A stretch of DNA of 64,000 bases from Candidatus Proruminimicrobium quisquiliarum (GTDB lineage Bacteria > Elusimicrobiota > Endomicrobiia > Endomicrobiales > Endomicrobiaceae). Shown here in pieces: positions 52,108-60,630 of the stretch. Where the stretch lies: contig JAHDRN010000001.1 in NCBI GenBank assembly GCA_018433245.1, positions 62,001-126,000 on the forward strand. The letters are read 5' to 3'. A model generated the notes under the pieces. The model did not search any database. It saw only the letters and a program-made list of their open reading frames with translations, and had not been told where the DNA came from. The translations under genes were made by a program, and so were the position numbers. Within the stretch, counting starts at the first letter, position 1. Every line of letters begins with the position of its first letter.

Positions 52108-52647
52108 ATGAAAAAAACAATTTTTACATTGTTGATGTTTTTGTTTTGTATCCAATTTGCCTATACAGAGGTCGTTGTATCTGCCGGCGATTATAAAAAA
52201 ATATATAATGAAACGGCAAAATTTGGAATAAATTCTCAGGAAGATGTTATCATCACAAGTGATAAACTAACGATAATGGTTCCCAAAGGGCAGAAAGTAA
52301 TAGTAAGGATTGATATTAATGAAAATGGAGAGACAGTAATTAATATATCCGGAACCGGATTTAGAAATATAGAAATTAACGGATATCTTGTAAGTTCAAC
52401 TGAAAAGACTTCTTTTAGCGTAAATTCAAAAACGGGTGAAATAGTCGTTACAGACGGCTATCTTACAGCCAAAGACCGCCAAGGACACATAATGTTTGCG
52501 GCAAAAAATGTTCCGTTTAAAATTGATTTAGATGCGGCTTCTGTTATATCTGATGCCGAATCTAAATTTAAAATTATAAATGAGATTACGGATAACGATG
52601 AAAGAAAACAGGAACAAAAGGATTTAAGTCCTTCAGCTCCGAGATAA
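52108..52647 (+). CDS. periplasmic FecR-like domain protein
   Basis: A 179-residue exported protein. I choose ATG 52108 (GGAGG seven bases upstream) rather than an ATG at 52081. The signal peptide is MKKTIFTLLMFLFCIQFAYT. The mature part is beta-rich, with ITSDKLTIMVPKGQKVIVRI and FSVNSKTGEIVVTDGYLTAK, which resembles a FecR-type beta domain, though I am not sure. The C-terminus is charged (ITDNDERKQEQKDLSPSA). It is followed by an outer-membrane barrel gene, so it may be a periplasmic component of an export or surface system. Confidence 0.5.
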   Translation: MKKTIFTLLMFLFCIQFAYTEVVVSAGDYKKIYNETAKFGINSQEDVIITSDKLTIMVPKGQKVIVRIDINENGETVINISGTGFRNIEINGYLVSSTEKTSFSVNSKTGEIVVTDGYLTAKDRQGHIMFAAKNVPFKIDLDAASVISDAESKFKIINEITDNDERKQEQKDLSPSAPR

Positions 52648-52677
52648 AAAATAAGGCAAACAAGGATGGTAAGAAAA

Positions 52678-53787
52678 ATGAAGAAAGCAATTGTATTTTT
52701 AATTTTAATTTTAGGGGTTTCCAATATAACCGCTGCCGGTAAGTTTAAATATTCTGTAAGTGAAAGTATATTTTATGACAGCAATATTTATCTTACAAAT
52801 AATAACAGTATAAGCTCATGGATAAGTTTAACACAATTGAATGCCGATTATTTGTCGCGTATACCTGATACGGCGCTTTCTTTAGGCGTAGGCGCAAATG
52901 TCGGATATAATGCTTATACCGAAAACAGCGCTAAAAATAATTATTGTGACGCCGGATTAGACGTTTTTTTGAAAAACGATTTTTTTAATTTAAAAAATAA
53001 GTTTATTTATACTTCGGAACAGGCTTCAAACGCATTTACGGAAAGAGCCGAGAGAATAAGCAATGAAGTGTCCTTTAATTTTAAAACAAAAATGGAAAAG
53101 ATGTTTTCAATAGGCGTTGTAGTATCTGATATTTTAGACGATTATATAAAAAAGGAAGATGAATTATTGAACAGAAACCGCTTTAACGCAGGCCTTCAGT
53201 TTTTTTATAATATTTCTCCAAAAACATCTGTTTTTGTTGAGGATGTATTTTCTTTTATCGGTTATGAAAAAAATAGCGTAAATAATTCAAAAGAAAACAG
53301 TTTAGCTTTAGGTATAGACGGGAGTATTTCTCCAAAAATAAAAGGAAATGTTAAAGTATCATACGATAAAAGAGATTATGAAGAAAACAATGCAGAGTCG
53401 GCTTCTATTTGCGGGTATTCGGCACAATTGGTTTATGAACCTACGAATACCGGATCTGTAACATTAACAGGCAAAAGAAAAATGGAAGAAACGACTTATG
53501 ACGTCAACAGATATTATATAGGCACAAGCGCCAACTTATTATTGTCAAAACAGATATACAGGAAATTTGATACTTCTTTAATGTTTTCATACGAGAATAT
53601 GATGTATCCTTATGGTTCGTATAAAAGAGAGGATAATTTTTACAGAATTCGTCCGGCAATAACATGTATGATTACGAAAAAATTGTTTTCAACTCTTTGG
53701 TATCAGTTTAAAACAAGGCAATCCAATATTGAAGATATGAAATATACCGATAATATGGTCGGTTTAAATATAAAACTTTCTTTTTAA
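52678..53787 (+). CDS. outer-membrane beta-barrel protein of unknown function
   Basis: A 369-residue exported protein starting at ATG 52678, after a signal peptide (MKKAIVFLILILGVSNITAA). The mature part is alternating beta strands throughout, opening with FKYSVSESIFYDSNIYLTNN, a motif common in barrels of exopolysaccharide loci (BBP2_2/Wzi-like groups), and ending DNMVGLNIKLSF with a terminal phenylalanine. No plug or TonB box is visible. It follows the FecR-like gene and precedes the polysaccharide genes, so a role in surface polysaccharide export or attachment is possible but unproven. Confidence 0.7.
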   Translation: MKKAIVFLILILGVSNITAAGKFKYSVSESIFYDSNIYLTNNNSISSWISLTQLNADYLSRIPDTALSLGVGANVGYNAYTENSAKNNYCDAGLDVFLKNDFFNLKNKFIYTSEQASNAFTERAERISNEVSFNFKTKMEKMFSIGVVVSDILDDYIKKEDELLNRNRFNAGLQFFYNISPKTSVFVEDVFSFIGYEKNSVNNSKENSLALGIDGSISPKIKGNVKVSYDKRDYEENNAESASICGYSAQLVYEPTNTGSVTLTGKRKMEETTYDVNRYYIGTSANLLLSKQIYRKFDTSLMFSYENMMYPYGSYKREDNFYRIRPAITCMITKKLFSTLWYQFKTRQSNIEDMKYTDNMVGLNIKLSF

Positions 53788-53802
53788 TATAATTTTTTAG
53801 TT

Positions 53803-53841
53803 AAAAACCGCACAGTATGACAAATATATAGTGCGGTTTTT
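53803..53841. terminator. bidirectional terminator
   Basis: AAAAACCGCAC pairs with GTGCGGTTTTT around a 17-base loop, with T-rich tails on both strands. It separates the plus-strand barrel gene from the minus-strand glycoside-hydrolase-like gene, whose stop codon lies in its 3' arm. Confidence 0.9.
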
Positions 53842-54904
53842 ATTTTGGTTTTACAATATTGTCTGATTTTTTTAAAATCCAAACACTGTAAGCAGGCAAC
53901 ATGGATTTTTTTATGATTTTTTTAAGTTTTCTTTCTTTATTAAACAGGACATCAATGTTTTTTTTAAGAAAAATTTTATCGGCTTTTATATTTTGACTAG
54001 TCGGATTTATTAAAATCATATAAATTGTATTGTCATAAAGATAAGTTTTTAAGCGCAATGGATTATAAATTTGAGGAGTTTCAATTTCTTTACCGTTTGT
54101 AATTATTTTTGTAACTTGAGCCAGTTCTGACACGACATCTTGAACATCTTTCCAATTTTCAGGTTTTGCTTTAGGCAACGGTATGCCATTTGACGTATAA
54201 ATGAAATAAAAAAGCCCCGTCGCACCGTTAAATATGGCGTCATAAGACATAAATCTTATTTCATCTTTTGTCGGGAATCTGCCTATTCTGTCATTATCGG
54301 ATCTGTATTGTTCGTATTCTCGCCAGTCAAAAATTTGGATAACGGCCCATAAAGGTTTGTCTTTGCAGCCTATTTTAATAAGTTCTTTTTTTGCTGTTTC
54401 TAGCTGCTGTCCCAAAGACTCCAACTTTAAGTGCGGAACAGGATACCAGTCAACCATTAAAATATCCGCAATATCATAAAAGTTTGTTTCAGTTTTGCCC
54501 TGTCCTATAACAAAAACTGTTTTATCCGAAGGAAAAAAATGTTTTGTTTTCGTATCCAAATCGTTAAGCTCAGTATGTGAAATATTGTTGACGTCAGGTT
54601 CATCAAACAGATACCATGCTTTAACGGGTAAACCAAGAGATGTATTTGGATTAAACTTTTTTAAAAAATTATCGGGATAAACAATAATTTTCATATCTTG
54701 TTTTTTTGCTTCTTCGGCAAGTTTTGTTATGACAGTAATATCTTTTAGGTATGTCTGTATAGTATTGAAACCGGCATCTTTTACTACGCCAATATCCTGA
54801 GGATTATTTACTCCGTAAATGCCAAGCGTAAAATCATCGCAGTAAGCTGTAATTGTTAAGAAGAATAAAACCGGAAATAAAACATACGGCATAATTTTTC
54901 GCAT
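53840..54904 (-). CDS. exported glycoside-hydrolase-like TIM-barrel protein
   Basis: A 354-residue exported protein with a signal peptide (MRKIMPYVLFPVLFFLTITA). The mature part reads like a TIM-barrel glycosidase: FTLGIYGVNNPQDIGVVKDA, an AWYLFDEPDVNNI segment with acidic residues at a strand end, DILMVDWYPVP, KPLWAVIQIFDWREYE and MSYDAIFNGATGLFYFIY. The C-terminal 90 residues look like a beta-sandwich. I cannot assign a numbered family. The gene lies 21 bases after the initiating sugar transferase on the same strand, so it may cut or edit the exopolysaccharide. Confidence 0.65.
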   Translation of the reverse strand: MRKIMPYVLFPVLFFLTITAYCDDFTLGIYGVNNPQDIGVVKDAGFNTIQTYLKDITVITKLAEEAKKQDMKIIVYPDNFLKKFNPNTSLGLPVKAWYLFDEPDVNNISHTELNDLDTKTKHFFPSDKTVFVIGQGKTETNFYDIADILMVDWYPVPHLKLESLGQQLETAKKELIKIGCKDKPLWAVIQIFDWREYEQYRSDNDRIGRFPTKDEIRFMSYDAIFNGATGLFYFIYTSNGIPLPKAKPENWKDVQDVVSELAQVTKIITNGKEIETPQIYNPLRLKTYLYDNTIYMILINPTSQNIKADKIFLKKNIDVLFNKERKLKKIIKKSMLPAYSVWILKKSDNIVKPK

Positions 54905-54925
54905 AATATAGTTATAAGTTAAAAA

Positions 54926-56239
54926 TTAATTTTTTAAAACAGAATCTTTTATAAACATTCTTTTTGCTGTTTTTAATATTATTTCTAAATCAAGAAAAAT
55001 TGAACGATTCTTTATATACCATATATCATAAGATAATCTTTTATATGCATCGTCAAAAACAATGTCGGGATTTTTATTTTCAAAAAATGATTTATCTTGA
55101 ACACAATAAACAATAGGAGCTTTATGATTTAACTGAGCATGTCCGGTTAAACCGGGCGTAATCATGGTTCTGACAATGTTGTTTGGGATGTGATTATTTA
55201 TAAAGTTATATTCCTGGCTCCAAATTGGACGTGGCCCGACAAATGATATATCTCCTTTTAATATATTTACAAGTTGCGGCAGTTCGTCAAGTCTGAAATT
55301 TCTCAAAATTTTACCTAATTTGGTTGCTGTTTCCGTATTTGGAATCATTGTTCTGAATTTATAAATATAAATATGTATTCCGTTTTTGCCGATTCGCTGC
55401 TGAGAAAATATAGGATTTGATTTGTCTATATTTTTTATCAAAAAATAAATCAAAATTATGATCGGTAAAAAAATTATGAGAAGAAATATACTCGCTATAA
55501 TATCAATTGCTCGTTTTATTATAGAAGAAATAATATTGTTTATAGAGTTTGTTGTTATGCTTTGAAAAAGCCATAAACTGTCTTTTATTCCTTCAATCGG
55601 AGTTCTATTTAAAAAATCTTCAAAGAAAACGATATCAGTTTTTATCTCAACATTTTTTATTAATAATTTTCCAAAAACGTCAGCTAAAATTTTTTTGTTG
55701 TTTAATAAAAGGGCATTTGATATAACTATCAACTCGGTTTCTTTCGGTAAATAATCAGAATATTCATCAAAATTTCCGACGATTTTATAATAGGGGGAAT
55801 TGGCAAGTTCTTTCTGAAGTTTTCCCATCGTCATACTTTTACCTATTAAAGTTATATTTGTCTGTTTTTTAAAAACTGTAAGATATATCTTTCTTGAAAA
55901 AATTATATATAGGTAATATATAATAAAAATTATTATTAAATTTGTTTTAGGCGTTACAAGTTTAAATACTGGTGCAAGAAAATAGATAATTGTTGATGAA
56001 AAGAGAAAAGTGAATATAAAAGCTATTAGAAGATTTCTATAATTTATTTTATGTAATTTGTTAAAATCATAAAGTGAAAATATAAACAAATCTAAAGTTA
56101 TAATCGTAAAAGCAGGTATTAATACAAAAAAATTGGCTATAAAAAAACTTACATTATATGAACTGCTTCTTGTTGCAAGAACGATTACTGCGATGATTAA
56201 AAATACAGCAAAGTCTAAAAGTAAAAAAAACATTCTCAT
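54926..56239 (-). CDS. polyprenyl-phosphate sugar phosphotransferase (initiating transferase)
   Basis: Starts polysaccharide synthesis by moving a sugar-1-phosphate to undecaprenyl phosphate in the inner membrane. The 437-residue protein has four to five N-terminal spans, a central CoA-binding-like region, one more span, and the C-terminal bacterial sugar transferase domain: FRTMIPNTETATKLGKILRN, RLDELPQLVNILKGDISFVG and PRPIWSQEY, with the catalytic DE in RLDELPQ. This is the WbaP/EpsE-type layout. It is transcribed on the minus strand from beyond the LMW phosphatase gene, away from the other glycosyltransferases, but clearly belongs with them. Confidence 0.92.
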   Translation of the reverse strand: MRMFFLLLDFAVFLIIAVIVLATRSSSYNVSFFIANFFVLIPAFTIITLDLFIFSLYDFNKLHKINYRNLLIAFIFTFLFSSTIIYFLAPVFKLVTPKTNLIIIFIIYYLYIIFSRKIYLTVFKKQTNITLIGKSMTMGKLQKELANSPYYKIVGNFDEYSDYLPKETELIVISNALLLNNKKILADVFGKLLIKNVEIKTDIVFFEDFLNRTPIEGIKDSLWLFQSITTNSINNIISSIIKRAIDIIASIFLLIIFLPIIILIYFLIKNIDKSNPIFSQQRIGKNGIHIYIYKFRTMIPNTETATKLGKILRNFRLDELPQLVNILKGDISFVGPRPIWSQEYNFINNHIPNNIVRTMITPGLTGHAQLNHKAPIVYCVQDKSFFENKNPDIVFDDAYKRLSYDIWYIKNRSIFLDLEIILKTAKRMFIKDSVLKN

Positions 56240-56291
56240 TTTTGTTTACGCTCTCGTTTAACAAATTTTTCAATTTGCACGGAAGTACTGT

Positions 56292-56747
56292 TTAATTGGT
56301 CAAGTTCAATTTTTTTGCTGTTTTTAAAACAGCTTCTTTGATTTTTGTTGCAATTTTATCAAATTGTTTGCCGGTTTTTCCGATAGGATCCGGCATATCT
56401 TCTTTTGTGTTATCGGCAAACTCTAAAAATAAATGTATTTTATCTGTAAACTCTGCATATTTATCGGTTAGTAATTCTAATTGTTCATTTGTCATTACAA
56501 AAATCAAATCGCTTGTGACTATATCATCTTTAGCTATTAAGGCAGGGGTATGTTTTTTGTATTCAATACCATTTTTTATTAAAAAATCTATGTTTTTTTG
56601 CGGCATTTGGCAGTCTTCAAAAGCAAAAACACCTCTGGAAATAACTTCAGTACCGGTTATAAGGCTGTCAGATATGATTTTTTTAAAAAACTCCTGAGCT
56701 AAAAAACTTCTGCATACATTAGCATGGCATACAAAACATATTTTCAT
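56292..56747 (-). CDS. low molecular weight protein-tyrosine phosphatase (Wzb-like)
   Basis: A 151-residue phosphatase. The P-loop is at the extreme N-terminus: C7-HANVC-R13-S14 in ICFVCHANVCRS, matching C(x)5R. The general-acid Asp lies in DMPDPIGKTGKQFDK (about residues 115-120). I use ATG 56747; the upstream ATG 56753 adds two residues. Wzb-type enzymes dephosphorylate the tyrosine kinase that controls capsule export, but no BY-kinase is in the window. It shares the intergenic region with the plus-strand EPS genes and lies near the sugar transferase. Confidence 0.87.
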   Translation of the reverse strand: MKICFVCHANVCRSFLAQEFFKKIISDSLITGTEVISRGVFAFEDCQMPQKNIDFLIKNGIEYKKHTPALIAKDDIVTSDLIFVMTNEQLELLTDKYAEFTDKIHLFLEFADNTKEDMPDPIGKTGKQFDKIATKIKEAVLKTAKKLNLTN

Positions 56748-56755
56748 ACACATAA

Positions 56756-56785
56756 ACTATATCAAATTATGATTATTTTTATCAA
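56756..56785 (-). promoter_or_regulatory. promoter of the LMW phosphatase gene
   Basis: Minus-strand TTGATA (56780-56785), an 18-base spacer and TATAGT (56756-56761). The -10 box ends eight bases before ATG 56747, so the transcript is likely leaderless or nearly so. Confidence 0.6.
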
Positions 56786-56796
56786 TAATCTTTTGG

Positions 56797-56802
56797 TATA
56801 AT
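56797..56802 (+). promoter_or_regulatory. -10 box of the plus-strand EPS operon
   Basis: Perfect TATAAT (56797-56802) ends seven bases before the GTG start at 56810. No good -35 is visible. Divergent from, and about 11 bases from, the -35 of the LMW phosphatase promoter. Confidence 0.5.
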
Positions 56803-56809
56803 AATATAC

Positions 56810-57622
56810 GTGATTAATCAAGAGTTTTCAGTATTGATGTCAGTTTATTATAAAGATAATCCACAGTGGCTCAAAGAAGCCATTGAAAGTGTTATTAATC
56901 AAACTGTTAAACCATCACAAATTCTTTTAGTTATTGATGGTCCTATTGGCAAAGATTTAGAAGAAATTATATCTAATTTTGCTGAGAAATTAGATATTCT
57001 CCGTTTAAAAGAAAATTCAGGGTTAGGAATAGCGTTGCAAAAAGGACTTGAACTATGCAAATATCCTTTAGTTGCCAGAATGGACAGCGATGACATAAGT
57101 CTTCCTATCCGTTTTGAATTGCAGTTAAAAGAATTTAGCAATAACTCAAATTTGAGTATACTAAGCGGATTTGTTCAGGAAATTGACTGTGATACTAAAG
57201 AAGAATTAAGTATAAGAAAAGTTCCGTTGACGGATGTTGATATAAAACAATATATAAAAACACGTTCTCCTTTCAATCACCCATGCGTAATGTTTAAAAA
57301 AGATGATGTTTTAAAGGTTGGTAATTATCAACCTTTTCACTTTTTAGAAGATTATTATCTCTGGATAAGAATGGTAAAAAATAATTTCAATATGAAAAAT
57401 TTGCCTAAAGTTATGTTAAACATGAGAGTTAATAAGAATTTATATGTAAGAAGAGGCGGATACAAATATTTTAGAAACAATATATTTCTAAATAAAGAAA
57501 TGTTAAAACTAGGGATAATTAATTATCCTTTTTATATATTTAATATTGTAGTTCGTTTTAGTGCACAAGTTTTGATGCCAAATAAATTAAGAGAACTTTT
57601 TTACAAAAAGGCTTTGAGATAA
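56810..57622 (+). CDS. family 2 glycosyltransferase
   Basis: A 270-residue GT-A enzyme. It has FSVLMSVYYKDNPQWLKEAI, ENSGLGIALQKGLELCK and the DxD motif in RMDSDDISLP (about residues 87-96), followed by HPCVMFKKDDVLKVGNYQ and FLEDYYLWIRM, the ED(Y) base region. No membrane spans, so it acts at the cytosolic face. The GTG start at 56810 needs no leader given the -10 box upstream, and no Shine-Dalgarno is seen. First of the plus-strand EPS genes, coupled to the radical SAM gene by a one-base overlap (TAATG). Confidence 0.9.
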   Translation: MINQEFSVLMSVYYKDNPQWLKEAIESVINQTVKPSQILLVIDGPIGKDLEEIISNFAEKLDILRLKENSGLGIALQKGLELCKYPLVARMDSDDISLPIRFELQLKEFSNNSNLSILSGFVQEIDCDTKEELSIRKVPLTDVDIKQYIKTRSPFNHPCVMFKKDDVLKVGNYQPFHFLEDYYLWIRMVKNNFNMKNLPKVMLNMRVNKNLYVRRGGYKYFRNNIFLNKEMLKLGIINYPFYIFNIVVRFSAQVLMPNKLRELFYKKALR

Positions 57623-58722
57623 TGGAAAAAATAAAGAGATTTATTGAATGTTTAATTCCTATTACCGGATGCAACTTAAAATGTGGTTACTGTTATGTTA
57701 TTCAAAGAAATAAAAGAAGTTTGCAAAGTGCTGTGATGAAATATTCTCCCGAACAAATAGGCTTGGCCATGAACAAAATGCGTTGGGGCGGTACTTGTTA
57801 TTTTAGCATTTGTGGAGCAGGAGAAACTATTCTGCAAAAAGATATAGAGGAAATTGTTTTTAATATTTTAAAAAATGGACATTATGTAAATATTACCACC
57901 AATGGAACTATAACAAATCAGTTAAATAAAATATTAGACAAATCCTTATCTTTTATAAATCATTTACACTTTTCTTTTTCTTTTCATTATTTAGAACTTC
58001 TGGATAAAAATTTATTAGATGTGTTTTTTGATAATGTTAAAAAATGTAAAGAAAAAGGTGCATCCATAATGGTGCAGGTTAATATGTGCGATGAATATTT
58101 GCCATATTTGGAAGATATGAAAAATTTGTGTATAAAAAACATAGGAGCAATGCCGCAAATAGCAGCGACTCGCAAAGAAATGTCAGGGTTGCAGAAAATA
58201 GAATTATTAACTTCTCATACTGAACAAGAATATAAAATGTTTGGCAAAAGTTTTAATTCCCCTTTATTTGATTTTACAATGAAGAATTTTAATGTAAAAA
58301 GAAAAGAATTTTGTTATGCAGGGGATTGGAGCGGCAATTTAAATCTTGCTACCGGTATATTTAGGAGATGTTATGCTTCTTGCATACATCAAGATATTTT
58401 CAAAAATCCAAAAGAAAAAATAAATTTTTTAGCTGTAGGAAATCACTGCGGAAGTTCATTTTGTATGAATTCCAGTCATTTTATGTCATTGGGCACAATA
58501 CCAAGTTTGCAAGCTCCAACTTATGCGCATTTAAGGAATAGAAAAGAATCCGGATGGTACACTAAAGAGATGGAAAATTTTTTATCCGGCAAATTAAAAG
58601 ATAATAACAATGAATATAGCAGTTTCAAAAAAATTATTTGTAACAGTGTTGGTTTAATAGATAACCTTATTTATTTTATTTATGTTAGAATAAAAAAAAA
58701 TAGAAGAAAAAATGCTTATTAG
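57622..58722 (+). CDS. radical SAM protein in the polysaccharide locus
   Basis: A 366-residue radical SAM protein. The cluster motif is C17-C21-C24 (CNLKCGYC), followed by FSICGAGETIL (a GAGE variant of the usual GGE) and MVQVNMCDEYLPYLEDM. Further cysteines lie in the C-terminal half (KEFCYAGDWSGNLNLATGIF, then RRCYASC and GNHCGSSFCMN), which could bind auxiliary clusters. It differs from the three cassette enzymes. It lies among glycosyltransferases, so it may modify a sugar or surface peptide; no substrate is visible. Overlaps neighbours on both sides. Confidence 0.8.
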   Translation: MEKIKRFIECLIPITGCNLKCGYCYVIQRNKRSLQSAVMKYSPEQIGLAMNKMRWGGTCYFSICGAGETILQKDIEEIVFNILKNGHYVNITTNGTITNQLNKILDKSLSFINHLHFSFSFHYLELLDKNLLDVFFDNVKKCKEKGASIMVQVNMCDEYLPYLEDMKNLCIKNIGAMPQIAATRKEMSGLQKIELLTSHTEQEYKMFGKSFNSPLFDFTMKNFNVKRKEFCYAGDWSGNLNLATGIFRRCYASCIHQDIFKNPKEKINFLAVGNHCGSSFCMNSSHFMSLGTIPSLQAPTYAHLRNRKESGWYTKEMENFLSGKLKDNNNEYSSFKKIICNSVGLIDNLIYFIYVRIKKNRRKNAY

Positions 58723-59758
58723 AAATATTTTGCCAATAAATTGTTATTATAAATTGAGATTTCTCAAAGATTTTATATTTCAGAAATCTATCAGTATATC
58801 GTTGTCAAAACAAAAAAAAATTTGGTTTTTGGATTCGCCTTCTTACGGGAATTTAGGGGATCAGTCTATTGCTTATGCTACTGCTAAATTTTTAAAAGAC
58901 AATTTGCCCGATTATCAGTTAATTGAAGTTATGGAAAATAAGTTAATTTCCTGTTTGTCTTATCTAAAAAGAAAAATAGAGAAAGAAGATTTGGTTGTTT
59001 TGCAGGGCGGCGGAAATCTTGGAAATTTATACTCAAGATATGAATTTTTGAGAAGACAAGTTATTAAGAACTTTCCCGATAATAAAATTATTATTTTTCC
59101 TCAATCTATTTACTTTTCTGATACCGCAAAAGGCCGAAAAGAACAAAAAATTTCATCCGAAATATATGGTAAACATAAAAATTTAATTGTTTGTGCCAGA
59201 GACAGTAAGGCAGCTTCCGTAATGCAACAAGTTTTTTTTAAAAATAAAATTTGTTTATGCCCGGATATTGCGTTATATTTAATAAATTTAGTAAATGGCA
59301 ATAATAGATCCGGTGTTGGTGTTTGTTTAAGAGAGGATTCTGAAAAAATACCTTTAAATGAATCTCAAAATAGATTTTTGCAAAATATTTATAAAAAATA
59401 TAGAAAAATCGAAACGTTAACAACTTTATCACTTGAAAAACAAAATATCGTGTCAAATTTAAGAGAAAAGTTGGTTTTAGAAAAGTTAAAAGAATTTAGT
59501 AAATATCAGCTTATTATTACAGATAGATTGCATGGAATGATTTTCGCTTATATTACATCAACACCTTGTATAGTTTTTACCAGTAAAACAGAAAAAGCAG
59601 AAAATTTATATAAAGATTGGCTTAAAGACTGCTCTTTCGTTTCTATTTATAACGGTCATGAAAAACTAGATAGTATATTTGAAAATTGCAAGCCGGAAAG
59701 TCTGAATTTTTCTAATTTAATTTCTGTTTTACAAGAAACTAAAGGGTTTAAATTATGA
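58712..59758 (+). CDS. polysaccharide pyruvyl transferase-family protein
   Basis: A 348-residue protein of the PF04230 type, which adds pyruvate ketal groups to EPS sugars. It has FLDSPSYGNLGDQSIAYATA near the N-terminus, VVLQGGGNLGNLYSRYE, NKIIIFPQSIYFSDT, and RLHGMIFAYITSTPCIVFTS near the C-terminus, all typical. It overlaps the radical SAM gene by 11 bases and the GT14 gene by four bases. Some members instead are sugar transferases, so the pyruvyl activity is likely but not certain. Confidence 0.85.
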   Translation: MLIRNILPINCYYKLRFLKDFIFQKSISISLSKQKKIWFLDSPSYGNLGDQSIAYATAKFLKDNLPDYQLIEVMENKLISCLSYLKRKIEKEDLVVLQGGGNLGNLYSRYEFLRRQVIKNFPDNKIIIFPQSIYFSDTAKGRKEQKISSEIYGKHKNLIVCARDSKAASVMQQVFFKNKICLCPDIALYLINLVNGNNRSGVGVCLREDSEKIPLNESQNRFLQNIYKKYRKIETLTTLSLEKQNIVSNLREKLVLEKLKEFSKYQLIITDRLHGMIFAYITSTPCIVFTSKTEKAENLYKDWLKDCSFVSIYNGHEKLDSIFENCKPESLNFSNLISVLQETKGFKL

Positions 59759-60630
59759 AACTTGCTATTTTGCTTTTATGTCATAAAAATCCTGACCAAA
59801 TAAATAAATTTTTAGAGGTTATGAGACATTCGCAGATTGTTTTTTTTATCCATATTGATAAGAAAAATAATTTTGCCGAACAAATTGTTAAAAGAGATGA
59901 TGTTTATGTATTACCTGATAATTTCTGTCAAGATATTCAATGGGGTAATATATCTATGGTTCAAGCAACATTGAATTTAATTGAATTTGCCCTTTCTAAA
60001 AATCTTTCTTTTGATTATTTTTGGCTTTGTTCAGGACAGGATTTTCCGATAAAACCGGTTAAAGAAATTATTAATTTTTTAGAAAATAAAACAGATAATT
60101 TTATTAATTTGTTTAATTCAAAAAATTCTGTAGGAAAATATAGCAATTATGATAAAAGAAACAGTTTGTATTATCCTGCATGGATAATGGGTAACAGCTT
60201 GTTTCAAAGAATTTTAAAAAGAATTTATGTAATAATTACCGGAGGTTATAAAAAAACTTATTTTTTAAATCGCAAGAATAGTACAAAGTTTGATTTTTAT
60301 TTTGGTTCTCAATGGTGGTGCTTAAATAACAAAACAATAAAATGGATAATGGCTTATTGCAAAGACAACAATGAATATTATGAGTTTCATAAAAATTGTG
60401 TGGTGCCTGACGAATCTTTTTTTCATACGCTTGTTCTAAATTCACCTTTTGCTAAAGATAGAAAAGATTATTTACATTATATTGATTGGTCTGATTCCGG
60501 GAATTCTCCAAAAACGTTGACTTTAAAAGATTTAGACAAAATAGTTGCAAGTCCATTTTTAATGGCCAGGAAATTAGATTTTCAAGTTGATAAAAATTTA
60601 TTTCAAATAATTATAAATAGGATATTGTAA
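59755..60630 (+). CDS. core-2/I-branching-type glycosyltransferase (GT14-like)
   Basis: A 291-residue protein of the beta-1,6-N-acetylglucosaminyltransferase (core-2/I-branching) family. It has LAILLLCHKNPDQINKFLEV and IHIDKKNNFAEQIV, then WGNISMVQATLNLIEFAL, WLCSGQDFPIKPVKEIINFL and the PDESFFHTLVLNSPF motif with its catalytic glutamate. Such enzymes in bacteria make branches on EPS or host-like glycans. Four-base overlap with the pyruvyl transferase gene and one-base overlap with the next gene. Confidence 0.83.
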   Translation: MKLAILLLCHKNPDQINKFLEVMRHSQIVFFIHIDKKNNFAEQIVKRDDVYVLPDNFCQDIQWGNISMVQATLNLIEFALSKNLSFDYFWLCSGQDFPIKPVKEIINFLENKTDNFINLFNSKNSVGKYSNYDKRNSLYYPAWIMGNSLFQRILKRIYVIITGGYKKTYFLNRKNSTKFDFYFGSQWWCLNNKTIKWIMAYCKDNNEYYEFHKNCVVPDESFFHTLVLNSPFAKDRKDYLHYIDWSDSGNSPKTLTLKDLDKIVASPFLMARKLDFQVDKNLFQIIINRIL

